Source: Jeotgalibacillus proteolyticus
GTDB taxonomy: Bacteria > Bacillota > Bacilli > Bacillales > Jeotgalibacillaceae
Direction: 5' to 3'
Length of the DNA stretch: 64,000 nt
Assembly: GCF_002926065.1 (NCBI RefSeq)
Contig: NZ_PREZ01000005.1
Coordinates: 62,001 to 126,000, forward strand
The position numbers and the translations under genes are program-made. The notes beneath the pieces were generated by a model. It did no database searches. It saw only the letters and a list, made by a program, of their open reading frames with translations, and had not been told where the DNA came from. Below are positions 33,557 to 42,335 of the stretch, piece after piece. Numbering within the stretch: the first letter of the stretch is position 1; the number at the start of each line of letters is the position of its first letter.

Positions 33557-33802
33557 TTATCCCTTGTACTTCTGTTTCGTTGCCTGCCCGCCCCTAAGAT
33601 GCCGAATCGATTTATGATAGTCGAGAATGTTTTTTACGTCGTTGGCTAATGCCGGATTTAGCTCAGGCAGTCGCTCGGTCAGATCCTTGTGCACGGTGCT
33701 TTTGGATACACCAAAGGTTTTGGCAATGACGCGTACGGTTTGTCTCGTCTCCACTATATGCTTGCCAACCAAGAGCGTTCTCTCCCTGATGTAGTCGTGC
33801 AC
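33557..33802 (-). CDS. spoIIID: Sporulation transcription factor SpoIIID
   Basis: 81 residues from a GTG with GGGAGG nine bases upstream, matching the known N-terminus HDYIRERT. HTH TVRVIAKTFGVSKSTVHKDL at about 23-42, then the basic RHLRGGQATKQKYKG end. Mother-cell regulator that modifies the sigma-E regulon and promotes the switch to sigma-K. About ten residues shorter at the C-terminus than in B. subtilis. Confidence 0.95.
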   Translation of the reverse strand: MHDYIRERTLLVGKHIVETRQTVRVIAKTFGVSKSTVHKDLTERLPELNPALANDVKNILDYHKSIRHLRGGQATKQKYKG

Positions 33803-34012
33803 TGCTCCAGGCCTCCCACAGGGGATCAATCCAGGGGAGTGACCCCCTCCATTTGTCCCATTATATGCAGGATGGGGCTTAGGCTATGCTTGATTTTTTA
33901 CAGTTGTTTGAAAAGGTTTTCCATCCATTCAAAAGTGATAAGATAAAGCTCTTTATACCCGGTTCACCTTAAGTTTGATTCATTATCAATTATCTTTGCT
34001 ATACACTGTTTT

Positions 34013-35020
34013 TTACTTTTTCAGCAACAGCCAGACAAAATACGGTGCCCCGATAATGGCAACGATGACGCCTGCAGGGATGCCGTCTGGTTCAATAATG
34101 TTTCGTCCAATCGTATCAGCCGTCAGGAGAAGCCATCCGCCAATCAGCATGGCTAATGGAATAAACAGCTGATTTCTTGGGCCGATGAGCGATTTTGCAA
34201 TATGAGGAGCCATAAGTCCTACAAACGCAATTCCACCGGTAACGGAAACAGCAGAAGCAGCAAGTGCGACAGCTGCAAGCATTAATATGAGCCGTTCCCG
34301 GTTAACAACAATGCCGACGCCAATCGCTGCTGATTCACTAAGGTTCAGGATATTTAGCCGCTGCCCCTTGTATAATACAAACGGTACCAGGATGAGGAGC
34401 CAGGGAAGCAGAGCCAGTACAAACGGCCAGCTCGTTCCCCATACATTTCCTGCGAGCCACTGGGCAATAAAATCAACTTTTTCACGCTCAGCTGAGGAAA
34501 TGAGCACAATCATTAGACCTGACAGCGCAAAGGAAAAACCTACACCGATTAAAATAAGCCGTATCGGCTGAAGACCGGTGCTTTTTTCATAAGCAAACAG
34601 GTAGATCAAAATTGAGGTAACGAGAGCTCCTGCAAATGCAACCGCCGGAATTATATAGGTAAACGTGCCTGCTTCTATCGGCAAAAATAAAAAGAACACA
34701 GCAACTGCTGCACCCGCTCCTGAATTAATCCCGATGATCCCGGGATCTGCCAGATCATTTCGCGTAATGCTTTGAAGTACTGAACCGGAAACTGCAAGCG
34801 CCATTCCGGCAAGCAGGGTCACGATCATACGCGGGAGCCGTAATTCAAATAGAACAAATTCGTCTTTAAATTCTCCCTGTCCCAATAGAGTCGGAATAAT
34901 CCGGCTGTAGGAAACAGAGGAGTAGCCAAAGCCGAGACTAATGACCATTGTAGCCAGTACTAAAAGGATAAAAGCAGCAATAAGAAGCCGCTGTTTTTTT
35001 AAAAGAGATGGATGGATCAT
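34013..35020 (-). CDS. Iron-siderophore ABC transporter permease (FecCD family), second
   Basis: 335 residues, about ten spans; FecCD signature GGIAFVGLMAPHIAKSLIG near the C-terminus. Overlaps the first permease by 4 bp. Together they form the membrane channel for a ferric siderophore. Resembles FhuG/FpuB/FeuC-type subunits; ligand not determined. Confidence 0.9.
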   Translation of the reverse strand: MIHPSLLKKQRLLIAAFILLVLATMVISLGFGYSSVSYSRIIPTLLGQGEFKDEFVLFELRLPRMIVTLLAGMALAVSGSVLQSITRNDLADPGIIGINSGAGAAVAVFFLFLPIEAGTFTYIIPAVAFAGALVTSILIYLFAYEKSTGLQPIRLILIGVGFSFALSGLMIVLISSAEREKVDFIAQWLAGNVWGTSWPFVLALLPWLLILVPFVLYKGQRLNILNLSESAAIGVGIVVNRERLILMLAAVALAASAVSVTGGIAFVGLMAPHIAKSLIGPRNQLFIPLAMLIGGWLLLTADTIGRNIIEPDGIPAGVIVAIIGAPYFVWLLLKK

Positions 35021-36024
35021 GCTGTCATATTCACTCCCTTCCGAACAACATAAAGGAAGAAAGGAAGACCCGCTATTGCGACAATCGCTGCAACAGGCGT
35101 TTCATAAGGTGCATTAATTAATCGTCCTGCTGTATCAGCAAGAAGCATAAACGCTCCGCCAACAAGCACGCACATCGGTAAAATATAGCGGTAGTCTGTA
35201 CCGACAATCGCTCTTACGATATGTGGCACCAAAAGCCCTACAAAGGCAAGGTTACCTGCAAGCGCAACAGCTGAGCCTGCAAGAATAATCACCAGCACAA
35301 AAAATACAGCCTTCACCTGGCCGATTTTCGAGCCAAGACCAATTGCTACTTCTTCACTTAAACTTAAAATTGTCAGCTGTTTAGAAAATAAAATGGCGGC
35401 GACAATTCCGCCGGCAGCAATCGGCACGAGAAGATCAAGCTGATACCAGGTTGTGCCGATCAGCCCGCCTGCTGTCCACTGGGCTACATTTTGTGAAAGC
35501 TTAAAGGTAAGCGCTATGCCTTCTGCAATCGCAAATAAGAAGGCTGATACAGCAGCACCTGCCAAAACGATTTTAATAGGTGAAAAGCCTCCCCGCCTCA
35601 GGGAAGCAATGCCAAAGACAAGCCCGGCGCCGACTCCAGCACCAACAAAGCTTGCCAGAATAATTCCCATATAATTGATTCCTGGAATAAACGCAAAAGC
35701 AGCTGCTAAAGCGGCATTCGCGCCAGCTGTTAAGCCTAAAAGGCCCGGGTCAGCAAGGGGGTTTCTTGTCATCCCCTGCATAATGGCACCTGCTACTGCA
35801 AGAGCTGCACCGACCACAACTGCCGCTATCTCTCGTGGAAATCTGATTTCAATCAGAATAAGAGAAACAGAGCTTCTGTCGCCTGTAAAAATTGCCCGGT
35901 ACACATCACTAAATGTTGTATTGGCTGCGCCGAATGTAACAGCCACGATAAACATTGCGATCAGAAGCAGCACTCCTGCTGTAAATTTTATTCCTAATGC
36001 ACGTTGTCGATCCATCTTTTTCAC
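35017..36024 (-). CDS. Iron-siderophore ABC transporter permease (FecCD family), first
   Basis: 335 residues, about ten spans; NLAFVGLLVPHIVRAIVG coupling-helix motif. GTG start at 36024, or ATG nine bases on; ribosome site weak, so translation may be low. A terminator-like hairpin separates it from the binding-protein gene. Confidence 0.9.
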   Translation of the reverse strand: MKKMDRQRALGIKFTAGVLLLIAMFIVAVTFGAANTTFSDVYRAIFTGDRSSVSLILIEIRFPREIAAVVVGAALAVAGAIMQGMTRNPLADPGLLGLTAGANAALAAAFAFIPGINYMGIILASFVGAGVGAGLVFGIASLRRGGFSPIKIVLAGAAVSAFLFAIAEGIALTFKLSQNVAQWTAGGLIGTTWYQLDLLVPIAAGGIVAAILFSKQLTILSLSEEVAIGLGSKIGQVKAVFFVLVIILAGSAVALAGNLAFVGLLVPHIVRAIVGTDYRYILPMCVLVGGAFMLLADTAGRLINAPYETPVAAIVAIAGLPFFLYVVRKGVNMTA

Positions 36025-36034
36025 TCATTTCGCA

Positions 36035-36070
36035 CAAAAAACGACTGTAGTTTTTGCTACAGCCGTTTTG
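36035..36070 (-). terminator. Intra-operon attenuator between binding protein and permease genes
   Basis: AACGGCTGTAG / CTACAGTCGTT stem plus TTTTTTG on the minus strand, right after the binding-protein stop. Probably allows partial read-through so that more binding protein than permease is made. Confidence 0.75.
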
Positions 36071-36071
36071 C

Positions 36072-36998
36072 TTAGTTTCCTAAGAAATTTTCTTTAAAGA
36101 ACTCCAGCTGATAATCCAATGTGATTGGATCGTTGAAGTAGAATTTTTCTGCGTCTGCTACATATACATTACCATTTTGGACTGCTGGAATGTTGTTGTA
36201 GGTTTCTGTTTCCATGAAGGAGTTATCCTGATCTGCTGCGCGGCTGACAATTAAATAATCGCCTACATACTCAGGCAGCACTTCTGTCGAAAGAGCGTAG
36301 AAGCCATCAGAAAGAGCCATTTCTTCTACCTTCTCAGGCATTTTCAGTTCCATTTCCTGATAAAGGATTTCCGTTCCGCGGGCCCAGTTATCACCAAACA
36401 CATAAAGCTGTTTATCAAAGTTTTCAATAACGGTTACTGTAGCGTCTTCACCGATTTCCGCTTTGATTTCTTCACCGGCTTCCTGTGCACGCGCCTGGAA
36501 GTCCTCTACCCATTCATTCGCTTCCTCTTCTTTATTTAACAGCTTGCCGATTTCTACATGCTGCTCAAGGTAATCAAGCGCTCCGTAGGTAAAGGTAACC
36601 GTCGGTGCTATTTCCTGTAGCTGCTCAATATTTGGTGTATTGGAAAGACCGATGATCAGGTCCGGCTCTAGCTCAATGATTTTTTCCAGGTTTTCGGCTG
36701 TAACATCCTCAACCCCTTCAAGCTCATAATTCGGACTTGTTTTAGACCAGGAGTCAACACCGACAAGATTTTCTTCAAGCGCGAGTACATTACCGGTAAA
36801 GGTAGAGAGAACGATGATGCGTTCAGGATCTGCAGGTACTTCAACCGGACCGTTTTCTGATTCATATGTGATGGTCTCAGCGTCGCCGGCGGGTTCTCCT
36901 GCGTTATCGTTGCCTGCTGAGTCATTATCTCCACCGGAGTTGCAGGCTGACAGCATAAGTGCCGTTAAAAGGGAAAAAGGGATGAGTGTTTTTTTCAT
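36072..36998 (-). CDS. Iron-siderophore substrate-binding lipoprotein
   Basis: 308 residues: lipoprotein signal with lipobox LSAC, an acidic linker, then a class III periplasmic-binding fold (DPERIIVLSTFTGNVLAL; EPDLIIGLSNTPN). Resembles FhuD/FeuA/YxeB-type proteins that bind ferric hydroxamates or catecholates. Second gene of the uptake operon, 12 bp after the ATPase gene. Confidence 0.9.
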   Translation of the reverse strand: MKKTLIPFSLLTALMLSACNSGGDNDSAGNDNAGEPAGDAETITYESENGPVEVPADPERIIVLSTFTGNVLALEENLVGVDSWSKTSPNYELEGVEDVTAENLEKIIELEPDLIIGLSNTPNIEQLQEIAPTVTFTYGALDYLEQHVEIGKLLNKEEEANEWVEDFQARAQEAGEEIKAEIGEDATVTVIENFDKQLYVFGDNWARGTEILYQEMELKMPEKVEEMALSDGFYALSTEVLPEYVGDYLIVSRAADQDNSFMETETYNNIPAVQNGNVYVADAEKFYFNDPITLDYQLEFFKENFLGN

Positions 36999-37010
36999 GA
37001 TGGTTTCTCC

Positions 37011-37793
37011 TTAGATCAAATTGTACGTTAAGCACATTGGCTTATTAGTTAGCGGGTCACGCCCTATGGTTGCATTAATATGAAACACCTGTCTTAAAAT
37101 ATCAGGCTCTAATAGCTCTTCACTTGAGCCGGCCTTAATAATTTCTCCGTTTTTCATCGCAATCAGGTAATCTGCAAAGCGGGCTGCCTGATTAAGATCG
37201 TGAAGAACCATGACAATTGTCCGTCCCTGCTCACGGTTCAGCCGCTGCAAAAGCTCAAGAACCTCAAGCTGATGAGCCATATCAAGATAGGTTGTCGGTT
37301 CATCAAGAAAGATGATATCCGTTTCCTGAGCGAGAGCCATCGCAATCCATACCCGCTGACGCTGACCCCCTGATAATGAATCGACAGGACGGTACTTGAA
37401 TTCAAGCGTGTCTGTGACTTCAAGCGCCCAGTCGATCACTTCCACATCACGTTTGGTTAATCGTCCTAATCCCTTTTGGTGGGGGAATCGACCGTAGGAA
37501 ACAAGCTCGCCTGCTGTAAGACCTGAAGCACTTTCAGGGGTTTGCGGCAGAATGGCCATTTTCTTTGCAAGAGTCTTTGTGCTTTCTTTTAAAATGGGCT
37601 TGCCGTCAAGGACTGCTGAGCCTGACTGATGACTAATAATCCGGGTAATCGCTTTTAAAAGTGTGGATTTGCCGCATCCATTTGCCCCGATAATCGTTGT
37701 AATCTTTTTATCCGGAATTTGAATGCTCAAATTTTTCACAATCGGCTGGTCACCATAGCCAATTGAAAGATCTTCTGTATATAGACGCACCAT
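37011..37793 (-). CDS. Iron-siderophore ABC transporter ATP-binding protein
   Basis: 260 residues from the ATG at 37793 (AGGAGG eight bases upstream). Walker A GANGCGKST, signature LSGGQRQR, Walker B DIIFLDEPT; FecE/FhuC class, close to YusV/FpuC-like ATPases. First gene of a four-gene operon (ATPase, binding protein, two permeases) controlled by a perfect Fur box upstream. Confidence 0.92.
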   Translation of the reverse strand: MVRLYTEDLSIGYGDQPIVKNLSIQIPDKKITTIIGANGCGKSTLLKAITRIISHQSGSAVLDGKPILKESTKTLAKKMAILPQTPESASGLTAGELVSYGRFPHQKGLGRLTKRDVEVIDWALEVTDTLEFKYRPVDSLSGGQRQRVWIAMALAQETDIIFLDEPTTYLDMAHQLEVLELLQRLNREQGRTIVMVLHDLNQAARFADYLIAMKNGEIIKAGSSEELLEPDILRQVFHINATIGRDPLTNKPMCLTYNLI

Positions 37794-37828
37794 TATAAGG
37801 GCCTCCTGTATAATCAAATAAAATAAAC

Positions 37829-37843
37829 TGATAATGATTATCA
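37829..37843. promoter_or_regulatory. Fur box of the siderophore uptake operon
   Basis: TGATAATGATTATCA, exact match to the B. subtilis 7-1-7 Fur consensus; the perfect palindrome extends to ACTGATAATGATTATCAGT (37827-37845). Lies 34 bp upstream of the ATPase start. Confidence 0.92.
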
Positions 37844-37933
37844 GTGTCAACAATACTAACTATAAAGCGGAAAAATAAAATTGTCAACACAATTCAGATT
37901 GCTTTTGTGCTACAATGAGCGTATTGTTATAAC

Positions 37934-37948
37934 TGAGAATGAGAATCA
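37934..37948. promoter_or_regulatory. Second Fur-like box, toward the flavin reductase gene
   Basis: TGAGAATGAGAATCA, three mismatches to the 7-1-7 consensus, 55 bp upstream of the reductase start. Fits iron control of both divergent units. Confidence 0.65.
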
Positions 37949-38002
37949 ATGTTGTCAATCCACTATTCGCAGATGATTTGACTATTATCGGGAGTGAAAC
38001 TA

Positions 38003-39043
38003 ATGCATAACGACTTATACGATGTAACGATTATCGGCGGCGGTCCTGCCGGCTTATACTCAGCTTTTTACAGCGGACTGCGCGGAATGAAAGCAAAAAT
38101 CCTTGAATACCAGCCGAATCTTGGCGGTAAAGTAAATGTCTATCCTGAAAAAATGATATGGGATGCTGGCGGAATGCCTCCGGTTACCGGCGCGAAAATG
38201 GTGGAGCAGATGATTGAGCAGGGTCTCACGTTTGACCCTGCTGTCTGTTTAAATGAAAAAGTAGATTCGATTAAGAAAAATAGTGACGGACATTTTGAAG
38301 TCACCACAGCAGCTGGCAATGTCCACCTTTCAAAAACGGTGATTATAGCGGTTGGAAGCGGCATTTTAAACCCGCAGAAGCTGCAGATTGAAGGAGCAGA
38401 ACGCTTTGAAGTGTCGAACCTTCATTACACGGTTCAGTCGCTGAAAAAGTTCAAGGATAAAGTCGTCCTCATTTCAGGCGGCGGCAATACAGCGATTGAC
38501 TGGGCGAATGAGCTTGAGCCGATCGCAAAAAAAGTGTATATCACTCACCGAAGCTGTAATTTTAAAGGCCATGAATCACAAATCGGCCAGCTTACCGAAA
38601 GCTCAGCGGTTTGCCTATTAAATACACAGATTACGAAGCTTCAGGCTTCCCGCTCCCATGATGCCATTGAGCGTGTCGAGCTTACTCACAGCATTACAAA
38701 TGAAACGAGCTACCTTCATGTGGATGATGTGATTATTAATCACGGCTACGAAATTGATGCATCACTCATTAAAAATAGTGAGCTTCCGATTGAGATGGAG
38801 GATGAGTATTTTATCAAGGCATGCGCAGCAAGCGGATCAACGGTGCCCGGCCTTTATGCAGCGGGCGATATTGTAAAGCACGACGGCAAGCTGAATCTGT
38901 TGATGGGTGCGTTCCACGATGCAGCTAATGCGGTGAACCAGGCTAAGCGCTTTATCACGCCTGACGCTAACGCTGCCGCGATGGTTTCCTCCCATAATGA
39001 TGTGTTTAAGGACCGAAACCGTGAATTGGTGAAGAAATTATAA
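38003..39043 (+). CDS. ycgT: Ferredoxin/flavodoxin-NADP reductase-like flavoprotein (YcgT type)
   Basis: 346 residues from ATG 38003 (GGGAG eight bases before; GTG 37994 is possible). FAD-binding IIGGGPAGLYSAFYSGL, NADPH-binding ISGGGNTAIDWA, and C-terminal GLYAAGDIVKHDGK; no CxxC, so not thioredoxin reductase. This is the TrxB-like FNR class (YumC/YcgT); YcgT is in the Fur regulon in B. subtilis. Likely supplies electrons to release iron from imported siderophore. Confidence 0.85.
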   Translation: MHNDLYDVTIIGGGPAGLYSAFYSGLRGMKAKILEYQPNLGGKVNVYPEKMIWDAGGMPPVTGAKMVEQMIEQGLTFDPAVCLNEKVDSIKKNSDGHFEVTTAAGNVHLSKTVIIAVGSGILNPQKLQIEGAERFEVSNLHYTVQSLKKFKDKVVLISGGGNTAIDWANELEPIAKKVYITHRSCNFKGHESQIGQLTESSAVCLLNTQITKLQASRSHDAIERVELTHSITNETSYLHVDDVIINHGYEIDASLIKNSELPIEMEDEYFIKACAASGSTVPGLYAAGDIVKHDGKLNLLMGAFHDAANAVNQAKRFITPDANAAAMVSSHNDVFKDRNRELVKKL

Positions 39044-39065
39044 ATGAATATAAATGAATGGTTGA

Positions 39066-39096
39066 TAGCCGCCTCCTTTTATGGGGGCGGTTTTTT
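39066..39096 (+). terminator. Terminator of the flavin reductase gene
   Basis: AGCCGCCTCC / GGGGGCGGT stem with TTTTTT. Confidence 0.88.
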
Positions 39097-39100
39097 ACGA

Positions 39101-39180
39101 ACGGCTAGTAAACGCGAGGGTTCCGTTTATAAATTCAGAATTCCGCTCATAATCCAGCGAATACCGCTCATAATAAGCAC
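39101..39180 (-). repeat. Degenerate array, period 20-21 bp, TTATGAGCGG core
   Basis: Units beginning near 39101, 39121, 39141 and 39162: CCGTTTATAA, CCGCTCATAA and CCGCTCATAA are clear, the first is weak. On the minus strand the core is TTATGAGCGG, the same motif as the array at 23.7 kb. The rest of the gap to 39357 shows no gene. Confidence 0.55.
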
Positions 39181-39357
39181 TACAAAATTGCACTGAATTT
39201 TATGTAATCGTACATTCGTTAACAAGTAAAAGTGATCGTTGGTTCAGCTTTCTCTTTCAAAATTAAGGCTTTATGAAGGAAAATCGCATAGAAGTATTGA
39301 ATTAATGAATTGGTCGAATTTTGACTGTTGGTACCTTAAAATAAATTTCCACATACA

Positions 39358-39402
39358 AAAAAACTGCCAGATTCAGCATATACTGATCTGACAGCTTTTT
39401 AC
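39358..39402 (-). terminator. Terminator of spoIIQ
   Basis: On the minus strand CTGTCAGATCAG pairs with CTGAATCTGGCAG and is followed by T7. Confidence 0.85.
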
Positions 39403-39410
39403 CATAGACA

Positions 39411-40085
39411 TTATTCAGTCAACGATTCAGGGTTTACAGCAACGCCATCTTTGTATACTTCAAAGTGAAGATGTGTAGCTGCTTCTGGATTTTGTTCGCT
39501 TGTACCTGCTGCTGCAATTGGCTGGCCTTGTTTAACGTTATCCCCTACTTGAACTGAAATGTCTTTTAGGGACTGATATTTTGTCACAAGACCGTCTGCA
39601 TGCTCGATTTCAACCGAATTTCCTAAATACGGGTCTTCCTGAACAACTTTTACTTCTCCGCTCATTGCTGCCGTTACCTCAAAAGACTTTCCATCCTGAA
39701 CAATATCAATTCCAAGGTTCGGGAAGTAGTTCTGGTTAACGACTACAAGTGCGTCCTGTTGCTCCTCGGCAGATGCATCCTGATCATAAAAAGAACGATG
39801 AATTGTGATTGCAGATGGATCTACGACCGGCATTGCCATTTTTTCCGTTGACTGATTGACCTCTGTTACTTCTCCAGTTGGATCGTTAACTGCTTTATTT
39901 TGATCCACTGAATACTGCTCTGTGACTGTAGCAACCTCATTATTACTTGGACTTTGCAATACGAAAACGGTTGAAACAACGATTGCCGCACATGCCAGAT
40001 ATAGAGCCGGCACCGACCAGCGTTTTTTCATGAAACGTTTCCAGTTTGAATTTAGGGTAGAGTGTTTTTTATCTCCCTGACTCAT
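39411..40085 (-). CDS. spoIIQ: Forespore engulfment protein SpoIIQ
   Basis: 224 residues from the ATG at 40085 (GAGGTG six bases upstream). One membrane span (about 27-45) and a LytM/M23-like domain (about 120-222). The zinc-binding HxxxD start is degenerate (YFPNLGID), while HLHFEVY is kept, as in Bacillus SpoIIQ, which is structural. It binds SpoIIIAH across the septum. Lacks the long charged C-terminal tail of B. subtilis SpoIIQ. Confidence 0.92.
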   Translation of the reverse strand: MSQGDKKHSTLNSNWKRFMKKRWSVPALYLACAAIVVSTVFVLQSPSNNEVATVTEQYSVDQNKAVNDPTGEVTEVNQSTEKMAMPVVDPSAITIHRSFYDQDASAEEQQDALVVVNQNYFPNLGIDIVQDGKSFEVTAAMSGEVKVVQEDPYLGNSVEIEHADGLVTKYQSLKDISVQVGDNVKQGQPIAAAGTSEQNPEAATHLHFEVYKDGVAVNPESLTE

Positions 40086-40210
40086 TTTCATCACCTCAGC
40101 AACCATTGTGAACGATTATAGGAAATTCTATACATTGTCACAAAATTTTTCTTTCGGGCAAGCAAACGCATGATACAATCCTAGAAGAACACCTACAGGA
40201 GGAACCCTTT

Positions 40211-40672
40211 GTGAAAAGATGGCTGAAAATTTTTGTAACACTCCTGCCTTTCCTCTATATGATATTAATTTGGGCACTCTCCAGCCTTCCTCATGACGTT
40301 GTATTTAAGCTGCAGAATGATTTGGCTGATCAATTTATTAAGGAATCTATGCATGTGGTTGAGTTTGCTATTTTACATTTTCTATTTGTGATTGCTCTTT
40401 TAGCCCATGGAAAGCTGACGACCACAACTCATTTAATTGCAGCCGTTTTTGCTGCGTTTTACGGACTTTTGGATGAAATTCATCAAGCGTTTGTTCCCAC
40501 GCGCTCAGCGACCCTGATAGATGCGATTAAGGACCTTGCAGGCGTGCTGGTCGTTTATATTTTGATTCAGCGGGCTTATTTTATAAAAAAGAACGGCTTC
40601 CTTGGAAAACGGCTACAATCGTTTGAAAAATGGATCCGTCATACAAAAAAACGATCAAGCACTGAGGCTTGA
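40211..40672 (+). CDS. VanZ-like membrane protein
   Basis: 153 residues, about four spans, with VanZ-family features SLPHDVV, KESMHVVEFAILHFL and GLLDEIHQAFVPTRSATLID. GTG start with AGGAGG upstream. VanZ gives low-level teicoplanin resistance in enterococci; chromosomal relatives are of unknown role. Convergent with spoIID, sharing a terminator that includes its stop codon. Confidence 0.85.
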   Translation: MKRWLKIFVTLLPFLYMILIWALSSLPHDVVFKLQNDLADQFIKESMHVVEFAILHFLFVIALLAHGKLTTTTHLIAAVFAAFYGLLDEIHQAFVPTRSATLIDAIKDLAGVLVVYILIQRAYFIKKNGFLGKRLQSFEKWIRHTKKRSSTEA

Positions 40673-40684
40673 TCGTTTTTATTT
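40646..40684. terminator. Bidirectional terminator, vanZ-like/spoIID
   Basis: AAAAACGATCAAGC / GCTTGATCGTTTTT hairpin between convergent genes. Confidence 0.9.
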
Positions 40685-41687
40685 ATTTTTGGGCCACTAA
40701 TGAAGGAAGAATCTTATCAACGGTTCCGATTTCAACGCCCTTAAAATAATGTGTGACAATCTCTCCGTAGCTCTTGCCTTCCTTTGCCATCCCGTTTGCC
40801 CCGTATTGGCTCATTCCTACGCCATGACCAAAGCCTTTGGTCTGGATTACTATTGAATCGCCTTTTTGTGCCCAGTGGAAATCGGTTGAACGAAGACCGA
40901 GCTTTTCACGGATTTCCCGTCCTGTAAAGGATTGACCGGCGATGCTGACTGTTTTAATTCTGTGACCGGGCGTACGCTCCATAACCGTTCCGATTTCTCC
41001 ATCGCTGAGTGTGATGCCCAGTTTTTCTTCAAATTCAGTTATAGGTATTGAAACCTCACTCAGGAACTCAGGCGCCACTTCTTCATCCCAGCTGCTTTCG
41101 ACCGATTGCAGATACGGGATGTCTTCTTCCCAATAATCCTTTGCATTTTCAGTCCAGCCGTTACTGGTTGAAAAGAAGGATGCCGTGATAGGCTTCCCCT
41201 CATAGGTCAGGACTTCACCCTTTGTTGCTGCTACCGCCTGGTCTATTTTTTCTTTTTTCCAATCAAATTCATCCTTCCACAGTTCTTTTAGCTCCTGATC
41301 GCTTTTATAAACCTGGTGCGCTGTGGTATCTGTGATATCAGCTTTTTGTGGAAGACCTTCTGCTCCTCCTGCTGAGATTAGTCGGGTTACATAGGTTCTT
41401 GCTGCGAGTGCCTGAGCCTTTAGTGCTTCTTCTTCAAAGGAGGCTGGCATTTCGCTTGCTACTACACCGGAGACGTAGGATTCGAGTTCGATTTGTTCTA
41501 CTGTGTCGAGCTGGTCTCTGTAGACTTCTACAGTAAGGGTTTCTCCCTCTTGCGTTTGTTTAGGTTGTTCTGTGCTTTGTTTTTCTTCCTGGTGTTTTGA
41601 AAAGGGGAGAAGGACAACAGCAGGGATGAGCAGCAATGTTAGTACGTACAGAATGGGTATGATCCATAGTGGGTTGTATTTCTTCAA
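40683..41687 (-). CDS. spoIID: Stage II sporulation protein D (SpoIID)
   Basis: 334 residues from a TTG at 41687 with GGAGG seven bases upstream; a longer frame has no ribosome site. One N-terminal span (about 6-28), then the SpoIID/LytB domain with SYVSGVVASEMPASFEEEAL and GHGVGMSQYGANGMA. Lytic transglycosylase that degrades septal peptidoglycan with SpoIIM and SpoIIP during engulfment. Confidence 0.93.
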   Translation of the reverse strand: MKKYNPLWIIPILYVLTLLLIPAVVLLPFSKHQEEKQSTEQPKQTQEGETLTVEVYRDQLDTVEQIELESYVSGVVASEMPASFEEEALKAQALAARTYVTRLISAGGAEGLPQKADITDTTAHQVYKSDQELKELWKDEFDWKKEKIDQAVAATKGEVLTYEGKPITASFFSTSNGWTENAKDYWEEDIPYLQSVESSWDEEVAPEFLSEVSIPITEFEEKLGITLSDGEIGTVMERTPGHRIKTVSIAGQSFTGREIREKLGLRSTDFHWAQKGDSIVIQTKGFGHGVGMSQYGANGMAKEGKSYGEIVTHYFKGVEIGTVDKILPSLVAQK

Positions 41688-41774
41688 TTGACTCCCTCCT
41701 CGGCAATGGTTACTCATGAGAATCTATGCGTGGCAGTGGTAAATAGAACATTGTTTTGGATATGTAATTTTGGC

Positions 41775-41896
41775 ATTGATTTCCGTTGCAGGGGGACGCT
41801 TTCCGGGGGGCGGGGCCTGAGCTAACTTGCTATCGCAAGTGGATCTCAGGCTCCCGCTTCTTCCCCCAGGAGTCGCCCCCTTCCACTTCAATCAAT
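41775..41896 (+). repeat. Family A interspersed repeat, copy 5
   Basis: About 122 bp, ends ATTGATTTCCG and TCAATG; core AACTTGC-TATC-GCAAGT. First of three copies in the 890-bp gap between spoIID and murAA. Confidence 0.85.
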
Positions 41897-41999
41897 GCTG
41901 TGGAAAAGTATTTTCCTGGTGATCACATATTGCTGCAGCTATTCAATTACTTCCTTCTGAAATTAGAGTGTTATAGGTAAATGCCTATTAACTTAGCAT

Positions 42000-42121
42000 G
42001 TTGATTTCCGCTTCAGGGGCATGCTTTCCGCGGGGCGGGGCCTGAGCTAACTTGCTGTCGCAAGTGGATCTCAAGCTCCCGCTTCTTCCCGCAGGAGTCA
42101 GCCCCTTCCACTTCAATCAAC
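42000..42121 (+). repeat. Family A interspersed repeat, copy 6
   Basis: About 122 bp, core AACTTGC-TGTC-GCAAGT. The left flank (about 41960-41999, TTAGAGTGTTATAGGT...) is repeated before copy 7. Confidence 0.85.
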
Positions 42122-42285
42122 TGTAGGTTAAGTAGTTTTAGTTCTTCGAAGGGCAGTGTGATATGAGTGAATGCCTCTTTACTCTGCACTAAAAGCATTT
42201 ATTAGGCGATCATCTAATATAACAACCATGCAATAACTTTCTTCTAAATTAGAGTGTTATAGGTGAATGCCTATTAAGTTAGCAT

Positions 42286-42335
42286 GTTGATTTCCGCTTC
42301 TTCCCGCAGGAGTCGCCCCTTACACTCCAATCAAC
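42286..42335 (+). repeat. Family A interspersed repeat, copy 7, core deleted
   Basis: Only 50 bp: left end GTTGATTTCCGCTTC joined directly to TTCCCGCAGGAGTCG and the right end AATCAAC, so the hairpin core is lost precisely at repeated CGCTTC. Same left flank as copy 6. Confidence 0.8.

Noticed and set aside
33975-34000. Fur box near the end of the siderophore operon (GATTCATTATCAAT)
   Set aside because: Only a partial match with wrong spacing, downstream of the operon rather than at a promoter.
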